Source: Enterococcus sp. DIV0660C
GTDB lineage: Bacteria; Bacillota; Bacilli; Lactobacillales; Enterococcaceae
Assembly: GCF_017316125.1 (NCBI RefSeq)
Contig: NZ_JAFLWA010000005.1
Span: 1-43,783, forward strand
DNA length: 43,783 nt
Reading direction: 5' to 3'
The translations under genes were made by a program, and so were the position numbers. Positions 34,893 through 43,687 of this stretch are shown piece by piece; the first letter of the stretch is position 1, and each line of letters begins with the position of its first letter. The notes below the pieces were generated by a model. That model was not told where the DNA came from, searched no databases, and worked only from the letters and a program-made list of their open reading frames with translations.

Positions 34893-37490
34893 ATGGCTAA
34901 GACATTGGAAAAAGAACAAGTAAAAACGATCGACGTGCAAGCAATGATCGATGACCTTGCAACAAAAGCAAATGTAGCCCTAAAGGAAATGGAAGACTTT
35001 GATCAGGCAAAAGTGGACCATATCGTACATGAAATGGCAATGGCTGCCTTAGATCAACACATGCCTCTAGCAAAAATGGCAGTTGAAGAAACTGGTCGTG
35101 GTATTTATGAAGATAAAGCAATTAAAAATATGTATGCTTCAGAGTATATTTGGAATAACATTAAACATGATAAAACAGTTGGAGTAATCAATGAAGACGT
35201 TCAAAAAGGATTAATTGAAATCGCTGAACCAGTAGGAGTTGTTTGTGGTGTAACACCAACAACTAACCCAACTTCAACAACGATTTTCAAATCAATGATC
35301 GCATTGAAAACAAGAAATCCAATTGTGTTTGCTTTCCATCCAAGCGCACAAAAATCTTCTGCAGAAGCAGCGCGTGTTGTCCGTGATGCAGCAATCGCAG
35401 CTGGTGCACCGGAAAACTGTATCCAATGGATCGAACATCCATCAATTGATGCAACTTCAATGTTGATGAATCATCCCGGCATTGCAATTGTTTTAGCAAC
35501 AGGTGGAGCAGGAATGGTTAAATCTGCTTATTCAACTGGGAAACCAGCTTTAGGCGTTGGACCAGGGAACGTGCCAGCGTACATTGAAAAAACTGCAAAA
35601 GTAAAACGTGCAGTGAATGATTTAATCGTATCAAAAACATTTGATAATGGAATGATTTGTGCATCTGAACAAGCGGTGATAGTTGACAAAGAAATTTATG
35701 CAGCTGTGAAAGCAGAATTCCAAGCTCATCAAGTGTATTTTGTAAAACCAAGCGAACTTGCAAAATTAGAAGATGCGGTGATGAACGAAGGCAAGTATGC
35801 TGTTAACCCAGCAATTGTTGGGCATTCTGCAATGGAAATTGCTAAATTAGCAGGCATCAAAGTACCAGAAGGAACAAAAATGCTAGTTGCTGAATTAGAA
35901 GGTGTTGGTGCTGATTATCCACTTTCACGTGAAAAATTATCACCAGTTTTAGCAATGGTTAAAGCAAATAATACAGATCATGCATTTGAATTATGTGAAG
36001 GTATGTTAAATCTTGGTGGATTAGGACATACAGCTGTTATCCATTCAGAAAACGAAGATTTACACGTGAAATTTGGTTTACGAATGAAAGCTTGTCGTAT
36101 TCTAGTTAACACACCATCAGCTGAAGGTGGAATTGGTAATATCTACAATGAAATGATTCCTTCATTAACTTTAGGTTGTGGTTCATATGGTAAAAATTCT
36201 GTTTCTCGTAATGTATCTGCTGTCAACTTAATCAACGTCAAAACTGTAGCGAAACGGAGAAATAACATGCAATGGTTCAAATTACCGCCAAAAATCTTCT
36301 TTGAAAAGAATTCATTACTTTACTTAGAAAAAATGGAAAACGTTGAACGTGTCATGATCGTTTGTGACCCAGGAATGGTTCAATTTGGTTACTGTGATAC
36401 AGTTCGTGAAGTGCTCGCTCGTCGTAAAAACGACGTGAAAATCGAAGTTTTCTCTGATGTTGAGCCTAACCCTTCAACAGATACTGTTTATGCTGGAACA
36501 AAACTAATGGCTGATTTCAAACCTGATACAGTAATCGCATTAGGTGGTGGATCTGCAATGGACGCTGCAAAAGGAATGTGGATGTTCTATGAACACCCAG
36601 ATACTTCTTTCTTTGGAGCAAAACAAAAATTCTTAGATATCCGTAAACGTACGTACAAAATTGCAAAACCTGAAAAAACTCAATTTGTATGTATTCCGAC
36701 AACTTCAGGAACAGGTTCGGAAGTAACTCCTTTTGCCGTTATTACTGATAGCGATACACATGTTAAATACCCATTAGCAGACTATGCGTTGACACCAGAT
36801 GTTGCAATTGTTGACCCACAATTTGTTATGTCAGTTCCGGCTTCTGTGACTGCAGATACTGGTATGGATGTCTTGACGCACGCAATTGAATCATATGTTT
36901 CTGTCATGGCATCTGATTATACTCGTGGCTTAAGTCTACAGGCAATCAAGTTGGTCTTTGATTATTTAGAAAAATCAGTAAAAACACCTGATATGGAATC
37001 ACGTGAAAAAATGCATAATGCGTCAACAATGGCTGGTATGGCGTTTGCAAATGCGTTCCTAGGGATTTGTCATTCAATCGCCCACAAAATTGGTGGTGAA
37101 TATGGTATTCCTCATGGACGTACAAATGCAATCTTGTTACCACACATTATTCGCTACAACGCAAAAGATCCACAAAAACACGCAATGTTCCCTAAATATG
37201 ACTACTTCCGTGCAGATACAGATTATGCAGACATTGCTAAATTCTTAGGATTAAAAGGTGAAACAACTGCTGAGTTAGTAGATGCATTAGCAGAAGCTGT
37301 CTATGAGTTAGGTCAAAATGTAGGTATTGATATGAACTTGAAAGCACAAGGCGTAACACAAGAGACACTTGATACAACAGTTGATCGTATGGCTGAATTA
37401 GCTTACGAAGACCAATGTACAACTGCTAATCCAAAAGAACCATTAATTAGCGAATTAAAACAAATCATCATTGATGCTTACAAAGCTTAA
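34893..37490 (+). CDS. adhE: bifunctional acetaldehyde-CoA/alcohol dehydrogenase
   Basis: Reduces acetyl-CoA to acetaldehyde and then ethanol, reoxidising two NADH in fermentation. At 865 aa it has an N-terminal CoA-acylating aldehyde dehydrogenase domain (about 1-440, catalytic Cys256 in NGMICASEQ). The C-terminal iron-dependent alcohol dehydrogenase domain (about 450-865) has GGGSAMDAAKG, TTSGTGSEVT, and the metal histidines in CHSIAHKIGGEYGIPHG. AdhE proteins assemble into helical spirosomes. ATG 34893 follows AGGAGGAAG; the in-frame GTG at 34869 is upstream of that site. Two Rex boxes indicate repression at low NADH. Confidence 0.97.
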   Translation: MAKTLEKEQVKTIDVQAMIDDLATKANVALKEMEDFDQAKVDHIVHEMAMAALDQHMPLAKMAVEETGRGIYEDKAIKNMYASEYIWNNIKHDKTVGVINEDVQKGLIEIAEPVGVVCGVTPTTNPTSTTIFKSMIALKTRNPIVFAFHPSAQKSSAEAARVVRDAAIAAGAPENCIQWIEHPSIDATSMLMNHPGIAIVLATGGAGMVKSAYSTGKPALGVGPGNVPAYIEKTAKVKRAVNDLIVSKTFDNGMICASEQAVIVDKEIYAAVKAEFQAHQVYFVKPSELAKLEDAVMNEGKYAVNPAIVGHSAMEIAKLAGIKVPEGTKMLVAELEGVGADYPLSREKLSPVLAMVKANNTDHAFELCEGMLNLGGLGHTAVIHSENEDLHVKFGLRMKACRILVNTPSAEGGIGNIYNEMIPSLTLGCGSYGKNSVSRNVSAVNLINVKTVAKRRNNMQWFKLPPKIFFEKNSLLYLEKMENVERVMIVCDPGMVQFGYCDTVREVLARRKNDVKIEVFSDVEPNPSTDTVYAGTKLMADFKPDTVIALGGGSAMDAAKGMWMFYEHPDTSFFGAKQKFLDIRKRTYKIAKPEKTQFVCIPTTSGTGSEVTPFAVITDSDTHVKYPLADYALTPDVAIVDPQFVMSVPASVTADTGMDVLTHAIESYVSVMASDYTRGLSLQAIKLVFDYLEKSVKTPDMESREKMHNASTMAGMAFANAFLGICHSIAHKIGGEYGIPHGRTNAILLPHIIRYNAKDPQKHAMFPKYDYFRADTDYADIAKFLGLKGETTAELVDALAEAVYELGQNVGIDMNLKAQGVTQETLDTTVDRMAELAYEDQCTTANPKEPLISELKQIIIDAYKA

Positions 37491-37535
37491 TGATTGTCAA
37501 AAGATAGCGTACGGCTGACAGCTGTCCGCTACCGG

Positions 37536-37577
37536 AATCCCCCGCACAAATTTCCGCTCAAATTTGTGTGGGGGATT
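37536..37577 (+). terminator. first hairpin after adhE
   Basis: AATCCCCCGCACAAATTT pairs with AAATTTGTGTGGGGGATT with one mismatch. The stem is very strong but the following T-run is short. Confidence 0.7.
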
Positions 37578-37602
37578 TAAAACTATATGGATTCATGTAA
37601 GT

Positions 37603-37638
37603 TTGTCTGAATGATTCTCTCATTCAGACAATTTTTTT
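37603..37638 (+). terminator. second terminator after adhE
   Basis: TTGTCTGAATGA / TCATTCAGACAA with a 5-base loop, followed by TTTTTTT. Confidence 0.88.
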
Positions 37639-37804
37639 GTGTAAAGAGAAAATATGCGTTCAAATATGTACTTGTGAGATTACTTATAAAAAATTTTGTC
37701 ATTGAAAAAGAGAGAAACATTTCGATGACCACTTAGCTATCAATTATTAAGATAGGTAAAAATTTCAAACATAAGATCAACTTTAGATATTTTTTTCTCA
37801 ATTT

Positions 37805-37839
37805 ATCCTATTTATAGGGTATAGGATTCTTGCTATATT
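37805..37839 (+). promoter_or_regulatory. promoter and operator of the GH105-TRAP operon
   Basis: TTTATA (37811-37816), a 17-base spacer and TATATT (37834-37839) with a TGC extension. A perfect inverted repeat ATCCTAT (37805-37811) / ATAGGAT (37821-37827) straddles the -35 box, a likely regulator site. Confidence 0.6.
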
Positions 37840-37854
37840 AAGGATATCAATAAA

Positions 37855-37868
37855 TGAAAGCGTTTTAG
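37855..37868 (+). promoter_or_regulatory. cre-like site downstream of the GH105 promoter
   Basis: TGAAAGCGTTTTAG has a perfect cre core but differs in the last two bases of the consensus. It lies about 10 bases after the expected start, a roadblock position for CcpA. Confidence 0.45.
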
Positions 37869-37884
37869 AAAGGGCGTGGATGAA

Positions 37885-38994
37885 ATGTCAATTATTAAAG
37901 AAGAAATTTTTGTACCAAAAGAATTAGTAAAAGAGAAAATTGCTTTACTTTTAGAAAATTTAACAACCATAAAAGATGAAAGTGGCGATTTTCTATTGGA
38001 TTTTGATGGATTAAAGGTTGATGATAAAAGCTGGACAGTATGGAATTGGCCACAAGGAATTGGTCTGTATGGGACCTATAAGAATTATCAATTAACTAAA
38101 AATCATCGAGCTTTAGAAGTTGTTAATGATTGGTTTGAAGCACGTATGGAAGAAGGCGCACCACCAAAAAATGTAAATACGATGGCTCCATTATTAACAA
38201 TGGCTTATTTGTATGAAGATACAAAGGATTCACGCTATTTACCTTACTTGGAACAATGGGCAGAATGGGTAATGTATGAGATGCCTAGAACAAACGAACA
38301 AGGGTTACAGCATGCGACATATGGTCCAGAAAATAAAAATCAGTTATGGGATGACACCTTGATGATGACAGTATTACCTCTGGCTAAAATTGGGAAGTTA
38401 TTAAATCGCTCAGAGTATTTAGAAGAGGCTCGTTATCAGTTTATGATCCATATTAAATATTTGATGGATAAACGTACTGGTTTGTGGTATCACGGTTGGA
38501 CCTTTGAAGGAAATCACAATTATGCGGAAGCGTTTTGGGCGCGTGGTAATTGCTGGTTAACAATGGCAATCCCTGAAATCATTGAGATTTTAGAATTATC
38601 TAAAGATGACGCTCTACGAAAACTTTTAGTTGAAACGTTAGAAGCGCAGGTTCAGACATTAGCTAAATATCAAGCAGAAAGCGGTTTGTGGCATACATTA
38701 TTGGATGATGAGTCCTCTTATGTTGAATCATCAGCAACAGCTGGCTTTGCATATGGCATCTTAAAAGCTGTTCATAAGAGATATTTGGAACCAAAGTATA
38801 AAGAAGTTGCTTATCGTGCAATACAAGGTTTATTAGAACAAATTGATGAAAATGGTGAAGTACACAATGTTTCGATCGGTACAGGAATGGGGGACGATTT
38901 AGAATTTTATCGCAATATTGGAATTACTGCTATGCCATATGGTCAATCGTTAACGATGCTTTGTTTAACAGAATTGTTAGTTTCGTATTGTTAA
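37885..38994 (+). CDS. GH105 unsaturated rhamnogalacturonyl-type hydrolase
   Basis: A 369-aa (alpha/alpha)6-barrel glycoside hydrolase of family 105 (YteR/YesR-like). Such enzymes hydrate the C4-C5 double bond of an unsaturated uronic acid at the end of a lyase product, releasing a 5-keto-4-deoxyuronate and the second sugar. The WDD motif (155-157) carries the Asp matching YteR Asp143. WNWPQGIGLYG (53-63) and FWARGNCW (217-224) also fit. There is no signal peptide, so it works inside the cell. ATG 37885 follows AAAGGG; the in-frame GTG at 37876 is too close. First gene of the operon; dctP follows by 18 bases. Natural substrate unproven. Confidence 0.85.
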   Translation: MSIIKEEIFVPKELVKEKIALLLENLTTIKDESGDFLLDFDGLKVDDKSWTVWNWPQGIGLYGTYKNYQLTKNHRALEVVNDWFEARMEEGAPPKNVNTMAPLLTMAYLYEDTKDSRYLPYLEQWAEWVMYEMPRTNEQGLQHATYGPENKNQLWDDTLMMTVLPLAKIGKLLNRSEYLEEARYQFMIHIKYLMDKRTGLWYHGWTFEGNHNYAEAFWARGNCWLTMAIPEIIEILELSKDDALRKLLVETLEAQVQTLAKYQAESGLWHTLLDDESSYVESSATAGFAYGILKAVHKRYLEPKYKEVAYRAIQGLLEQIDENGEVHNVSIGTGMGDDLEFYRNIGITAMPYGQSLTMLCLTELLVSYC

Positions 38995-39012
38995 AAAAGA
39001 AAGGAAGACAAA

Positions 39013-40026
39013 ATGAAAAAAGTAATCTTGCTAGCAGGAATATTTGGCTTGAGTTTACTGGGATTAAATGGTTGCGGTAGTGCTGTAAACGTTACAGCTA
39101 CAGATGAAAAAGAAACAATCAATTTACGTTTTGCTTATGCTAGTAATAGTCAGCCTGTGATTGATGCGATGAACGAATTTGGTCGATTAGTAGAGGAAAA
39201 GACAGACGGAACAGTTAAAATTCAATATTTTCCAGATGGTCAACTTGGCGGTGAAAGGGAATTGATTGAATTAACTCAGTCAGGAGCCGTAGACTTTACA
39301 AAAGTCAGTGCCTCTGCTTTAGAAAGTTTTTCAAAAAATTACTCTATTTTTTCTGTTCCGTACTTATTTGAAAGTGAAAAACACTTTTTTGACGTAATGG
39401 ACAATGAAGAAATAATGACGCCGATTTATCAATCAACCACAGATTTAGGTTTTACTGGTTTAACCTACTATGATTCAGGTCAACGAAGCTTCTATATGGT
39501 TGATGGTCCTATTCAAACACCATCAGATTTGTTAGGAAAGAAAATCCGTGTTATGCAAAGTGAAACAGCTATTAAAATGGTAGAATTACTTGGCGGATCT
39601 GCGGTACCTATGGGAAGTGATGAAGTTTATACTTCTTTACAATCGAATTTGATCAATGGTTCCGAGAATAATGAATTTGTGTTACATACAGCAGGGCATG
39701 GAGGAGTTGCGAAATACTATTCTTATGATGAACATACTCGTGTACCGGATATTATGATTATGAACGATGCAATCAAAGAGCAACTAACAGAAGAGCAAGA
39801 AACGGCGATTTATGAATCAGCAAAAGAATCGACAGTTTTTGAAATTGAAGCCTTTTCTAAGGCTGTTGAGGAAGAAAAAGCAACTGCGCAAGAAGCATAT
39901 GGGGTTAAATTTAATAAAGTCGATAATACGCCATTTCGTGAAGCAGTGGCTCCACTTCATGATGAATTCAAAAATGATCCAGTTTATCAACAACTGTACC
40001 AGCAAATTCAAGATCAAGGAGCCTAA
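39013..40026 (+). CDS. dctP: TRAP transporter substrate-binding lipoprotein (DctP family)
   Basis: A 337-aa solute-binding protein of a TRAP transporter, anchored as a lipoprotein (signal 1-20, Cys21 in LNGC). The DctP fold is clear: FAYASNSQPV, FPDGQLGGERE (E81, R82), and Arg179 in GKKIRVMQS, the residue that holds a substrate carboxylate in this family. The LINGSENNEF segment is of the type seen in uronate-binding members. Gram-positive cells lack a periplasm, so tethering is expected. It should deliver an acidic sugar to DctQM. The gap to dctQ is 3 bases. Confidence 0.9.
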   Translation: MKKVILLAGIFGLSLLGLNGCGSAVNVTATDEKETINLRFAYASNSQPVIDAMNEFGRLVEEKTDGTVKIQYFPDGQLGGERELIELTQSGAVDFTKVSASALESFSKNYSIFSVPYLFESEKHFFDVMDNEEIMTPIYQSTTDLGFTGLTYYDSGQRSFYMVDGPIQTPSDLLGKKIRVMQSETAIKMVELLGGSAVPMGSDEVYTSLQSNLINGSENNEFVLHTAGHGGVAKYYSYDEHTRVPDIMIMNDAIKEQLTEEQETAIYESAKESTVFEIEAFSKAVEEEKATAQEAYGVKFNKVDNTPFREAVAPLHDEFKNDPVYQQLYQQIQDQGA

Positions 40027-40029
40027 TAA

Positions 40030-40491
40030 ATGAAAAAAATAATGAATCAATTGTTAGAAATTATTGGTGCTGTATTGTTATTTGCAATGGTAGGAGTAGT
40101 TTTGTGGCAAGTGTTTTCTCGGACGGTATTAGGTAATCCCAATACCGTGACAGAAGAATTTGTTCGTTTTGGACTTGTCTGGTTTGCCATGCTTTCTTCA
40201 GCTTACGTTGTAGGGCAAAAAGCACATTTAGCTGTAACAATTTTAAGTGAAAAATTAACAGGAACTAGAAGTTGGGTGTTAGAGATAGTAGTACAAACAT
40301 TGTTTCTATTATTTGCTACTATTATTATGGTTTATGGTGGAATGAATGCGGTTACCTTGACGATGGGACAATTATCTCCCTCGTTAGGAATACCTATGGG
40401 CTATGTTTATTTATCGGTACCTGTATCAGGCTGCCTGATTGTTGTTTACAGTTTAATAAATTTGATTGATACATTCAATACTGTTAAATAA
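40030..40491 (+). CDS. dctQ: TRAP transporter small permease (DctQ)
   Basis: A 153-aa membrane protein with four helices, the size and layout of DctQ. The TVTEEFVRFGLVWFAMLSSAYVVGQKAHLAV segment contains the family's E-E-R...W..ML.A....R/KAH pattern. It forms the small subunit beside DctM. It is the third gene of the operon, 3 bases after dctP. Confidence 0.88.
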   Translation: MKKIMNQLLEIIGAVLLFAMVGVVLWQVFSRTVLGNPNTVTEEFVRFGLVWFAMLSSAYVVGQKAHLAVTILSEKLTGTRSWVLEIVVQTLFLLFATIIMVYGGMNAVTLTMGQLSPSLGIPMGYVYLSVPVSGCLIVVYSLINLIDTFNTVK

Positions 40492-40520
40492 TTGAAAAAG
40501 TATAGAAATGGAGAAATAAT

Positions 40521-41816
40521 ATGGCATTAGAAGCTGGAATGGTTCTGTTTTTCGTTTTTGTTATATTGCTTATTGTAGGGATGCCAATTGCAATTAGTAT
40601 TGCATTTTCATCAATGATGACGCTGCTGCTAGTGATTCCTTTTGATGTTGCTACCTTTAGTTCAGCACAGAAAATGGTTGGGAGTATTAATAGCTTTTCT
40701 CTAATAGCGATTCCATTTTTTGTCTTTTCAGGAATAATTATGAATAATGGTGGGATAGCGAAAAAGTTAGTAGATTTTTCGATGCTTTTTGTCGGACGTA
40801 TTCCGGGCTCTCTAGCGCATACGAATGTATTGGGAAATGCTTTATTTGGCTCAATTTCGAGTTCAGCAATTGCTGCTTCAACAGCCATTGGTGGCGTACT
40901 AATTCCTCAACAAGTGGAAGAAGGCTATGATCGCAAGTTTGCAACGGCAGTGAACATTGCTTCGGCACCTACTGGAATGGTTATTCCGCCAAGTACAGCA
41001 TTTATTATGTATTCATTAGTTGCAGGTGGGACTTCTATCTCGGCTTTGTTTATGGGAGGATATCTCGTAGGCGCACTTTGGGCATTAGGAATCATGGTAG
41101 TTGCTTTTGTGGTTGCTAAAAAGAATAAATACCCTACAGTACAAAAAAATCAGATAAAACATTCAGGTAAAGTATTGAAAGAAGCAATTCCCAGTTTATT
41201 GTTGATTCTTATTATCATTGGTGGGATTTTAACAGGCATATTTACTGCAGTAGAAGCTTCAGCAGTTGCTGTGATTTATTCATTATTGATTTCGATGTTT
41301 TATTATAAAACGGTTAAGTTAAGAGATATTCCAAATATGTTGGTTCAAGCGGTTGCGATGTCAGGGACAATTATGTTTTTGCTGGCTACTTCATCAATGA
41401 TGTCATTCTCAATGGCTTTTACAGGAATACCTCAAGCAATTAGTAGTATGATTATAGGGATTACTGATAACAAAATGATTATTTTATTATTGGTCAATGT
41501 CGTTTTATTGTTAGTCGGGATGTTTATGGATGTGGCGCCAGCAATTATGATTTTTACTCCCATCTTTTTACCAATCGTGACAAGTGTGGGTATTGACCCT
41601 GTTCATTACGGTTTGTTTTCGATAATGAATTTATGTGTAGGTTCGATTACTCCTCCAGTTGGCACAGGATTATATGTTGGAGCTAGTGTAGGCGGAGTAA
41701 AAGCAGAATCCATGCTTAAACCACTATTACCTTTTTACGGCGTGATATTAGGTGTTTTATTCTTAATTACGTACTTCCCACAGCTTGTAATGTGGTTACC
41801 TGATATATTAGGATAG
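40521..41816 (+). CDS. dctM: TRAP transporter large permease (DctM)
   Basis: A 431-aa membrane protein with about 11-12 helices of the ion-transporter superfamily; it catalyses Na+-coupled uptake. Typical pieces are VGMPIAISIA near the N-terminus, IPFFVFSGIIMNNGGIAKKLVDF, GSISSSAIAASTAIGGVLIP, NIASAPTGMVIPPSTAFIMY and the C-terminal NLCVGSITPPVGTGLYVGASVGGVK. GGAG lies upstream of the ATG. Together with dctP and dctQ this is a complete tripartite transporter. Confidence 0.92.
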   Translation: MALEAGMVLFFVFVILLIVGMPIAISIAFSSMMTLLLVIPFDVATFSSAQKMVGSINSFSLIAIPFFVFSGIIMNNGGIAKKLVDFSMLFVGRIPGSLAHTNVLGNALFGSISSSAIAASTAIGGVLIPQQVEEGYDRKFATAVNIASAPTGMVIPPSTAFIMYSLVAGGTSISALFMGGYLVGALWALGIMVVAFVVAKKNKYPTVQKNQIKHSGKVLKEAIPSLLLILIIIGGILTGIFTAVEASAVAVIYSLLISMFYYKTVKLRDIPNMLVQAVAMSGTIMFLLATSSMMSFSMAFTGIPQAISSMIIGITDNKMIILLLVNVVLLLVGMFMDVAPAIMIFTPIFLPIVTSVGIDPVHYGLFSIMNLCVGSITPPVGTGLYVGASVGGVKAESMLKPLLPFYGVILGVLFLITYFPQLVMWLPDILG

Positions 41817-41826
41817 GAGAAAGAAA

Positions 41827-42669
41827 ATGTTAAATCTAACGATACGTGGACATGATCTTTCTGGTGTTCATACAGCCGAAGAACTGGCTAGAAAAACAAG
41901 TGATCAAGGAGTGCATACACTACAACTAGCGTTAGGACTATCTTTTAAAGGTCTCAATTCCGATGCTTCTGCCATCAATGCCGGGATGGGTAATTTTATG
42001 AAGCGGACATTATTGCAAGAAAATGTTCATATAGGTATTTTGAGTTGTTATATCAATATGATTCATCCGGATTTAGAAGTCAGGGAACAGTTGTTACTCA
42101 AATTTGAACATTATTTACAGTATGCTACTTCTTTTGGTGCCGCTATAGTTGCCACAGAGACAGGTTGTGTTTTTCCAGAAATACGTTATACAGAAGAAAA
42201 TTTTACAGACAAAGCTTTTGAAACTGCAGTTACGGTAATCCGTCGATTAGTGAATGCAGGAGAAAAGTACAACATGGTGGTAGGAATCGAACCGGGTTTG
42301 AACCATCCAATCTATTCGCTAGAACGTGTTTGTCAGCTAATTGAAGCTGTAGATTCTGATTATTTAGGCATCATTTTAGACCCAACGAACCTGATTAGTA
42401 GTGATAATTATCAACAACAAGTCCAACTTGTAGAAAGCGCCTTTGATTCATTTGGCGAAAAGATATGTGCGGTTCATTTAAAAGACTTTATTGTAGAAAA
42501 ACAACAAATTATACCTGTAAATTTGGGTGAAGGAATGATGGACTATCAAAAAATCATAAAGCTGATTGCACAGAAGAAGCCTTATTTATTTGTTGTTTTG
42601 GAGGAGACAAAGGACCGAGCTATTCAACGTGCCGTTAAGTTAATTGAGGACTCATATTCGTTTGGATAA
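41827..42669 (+). CDS. TIM-barrel sugar isomerase/epimerase (xylose isomerase-like)
   Basis: A 280-aa protein of the sugar phosphate isomerase/epimerase (AP endonuclease 2) superfamily. Metal-binding residues are visible on successive strands: Glu in VGIEPG, Asp in ILDPTN, His in AVHLKD and Glu in VVLEE. The superfamily includes hydroxypyruvate, tagatose and inosose enzymes, so the reaction cannot be read. It begins 10 bases after dctM, so it very likely acts on the imported sugar or its hydrolysis product. It could replace a Kdu-type isomerase, but that is inference. Confidence 0.8.
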   Translation: MLNLTIRGHDLSGVHTAEELARKTSDQGVHTLQLALGLSFKGLNSDASAINAGMGNFMKRTLLQENVHIGILSCYINMIHPDLEVREQLLLKFEHYLQYATSFGAAIVATETGCVFPEIRYTEENFTDKAFETAVTVIRRLVNAGEKYNMVVGIEPGLNHPIYSLERVCQLIEAVDSDYLGIILDPTNLISSDNYQQQVQLVESAFDSFGEKICAVHLKDFIVEKQQIIPVNLGEGMMDYQKIIKLIAQKKPYLFVVLEETKDRAIQRAVKLIEDSYSFG

Positions 42670-42733
42670 AAGTTACTAGCCAATGAATCAAGAGAGCGAT
42701 ACTTAAGATGAAAGTAAAATGGGCTATGATATT

Positions 42734-42755
42734 GTTTATTCACCATTGAATAAAC
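42734..42755 (+). promoter_or_regulatory. hairpin/operator before the AraC-type regulator
   Basis: Perfect 9-bp inverted repeat GTTTATTCA / TGAATAAAC with a 4-base loop, between a possible -10 (TATGAT at 42725-42730) and the ribosome binding site. There is no T-run, so an operator or translation-controlling hairpin is likelier than a terminator. Confidence 0.45.
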
Positions 42756-42777
42756 GAGGCTTTGGGAGGGACGATCA

Positions 42778-43677
42778 ATGAATCAAAAAAAAATAAATGG
42801 TGAACAAGTCAATACGATGGTGTCAAATCAATATGAAATTTATCATGTGAAAAATGTCGTTAGCCAAAGTCAAACACTTTATCATTATCATGATTTTTAT
42901 GAAGTCCATGCAACTTTGAAAGGGAAAGCAACTTTTTACTTGAACGGCCGACAATTTACGATTGAAGAAGGAAATATTTTGTTGATCCATTCCAATGACT
43001 TACATCGTATTGTTCGCCAATCCTCAGACGTTTTTGAGAGAGTATACATATTTATTACATCCTCATTTTTAGAAAGTCGATCTACACAATGGTCTAATCT
43101 AACTTCTTGTTTTAAACCACTGGGGGATAAGCGGAGCCGTATCTTGAAAGTCCCTCCTAAATTATTAAGAGAAAAATTAGCCTTTATTGATTATCCACCT
43201 AATAAACAGAGTTATGGAGAGGATATTAAATATGAACAAACATTAGTGGATTACTTTATTTTTTTGAATAGGATCGTTCAAAAAGAAGAACAGACTCACG
43301 TAGAAAATGCCGTGATTCTGAATGAACGAGTTGAACAAATGCTAGAATATATCTCAAAAAATTTGTCACATCCACTGACTCTAGAAGAGATGGAAAAAAA
43401 GTTTTTTGTAAGTAAATATCACATTACAAGAGAATTCAAAAAATATACAGGTTTTACGTTCCATCAGTATGTTATGAAAAAGAAATTACTTTATGCGAAA
43501 CAACTATTAAAAGAATATCATAGCTCTAGTGCTATTTATAGTAAATGTGGGTTTACATCTTATCCACATTTTCTAAAAGCTTTTAAAAAAGAATTCGGAC
43601 TGACACCGAAAGAATTTTTAAAACGGAATACGCAAAATCAGATTGTTCATTATGAACATTTTGAAGATGAGCGGTGA
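42778..43677 (+). CDS. AraC family transcriptional regulator
   Basis: A 299-aa regulator with an N-terminal cupin sugar-sensing domain (about 15-130, with HYHDFYEVHATLKGKATFYLNGRQFTI split by strands and LLIHSNDLHRI) and a C-terminal double helix-turn-helix (about 190-290, LTLEEMEKKFFVSKYHITREFKKYTG and YSKCGFTSYPHFLKAFKKEFGLTPKEFLK). Such proteins usually activate the neighbouring catabolic operon when their sugar is present. GGGAGGG precedes the ATG. A 108-base gap separates it from the isomerase gene, so it may have its own promoter. Confidence 0.92.
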   Translation: MNQKKINGEQVNTMVSNQYEIYHVKNVVSQSQTLYHYHDFYEVHATLKGKATFYLNGRQFTIEEGNILLIHSNDLHRIVRQSSDVFERVYIFITSSFLESRSTQWSNLTSCFKPLGDKRSRILKVPPKLLREKLAFIDYPPNKQSYGEDIKYEQTLVDYFIFLNRIVQKEEQTHVENAVILNERVEQMLEYISKNLSHPLTLEEMEKKFFVSKYHITREFKKYTGFTFHQYVMKKKLLYAKQLLKEYHSSSAIYSKCGFTSYPHFLKAFKKEFGLTPKEFLKRNTQNQIVHYEHFEDER

Positions 43678-43687
43678 AAATCAATTC

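Larger units (their letters stand above)
37491..37884. other. gene-free interval between adhE and the GH105 locus
   Basis: 394 bases with two hairpins ending the adhE unit (37536-37577 and 37603-37638), a GACAGCTGTC palindrome near 37516, an AT-rich stretch without ORFs, and the GH105 promoter with its operator-like repeat and cre-like site. It marks the boundary between conserved core genes and the accessory locus. Confidence 0.6.
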
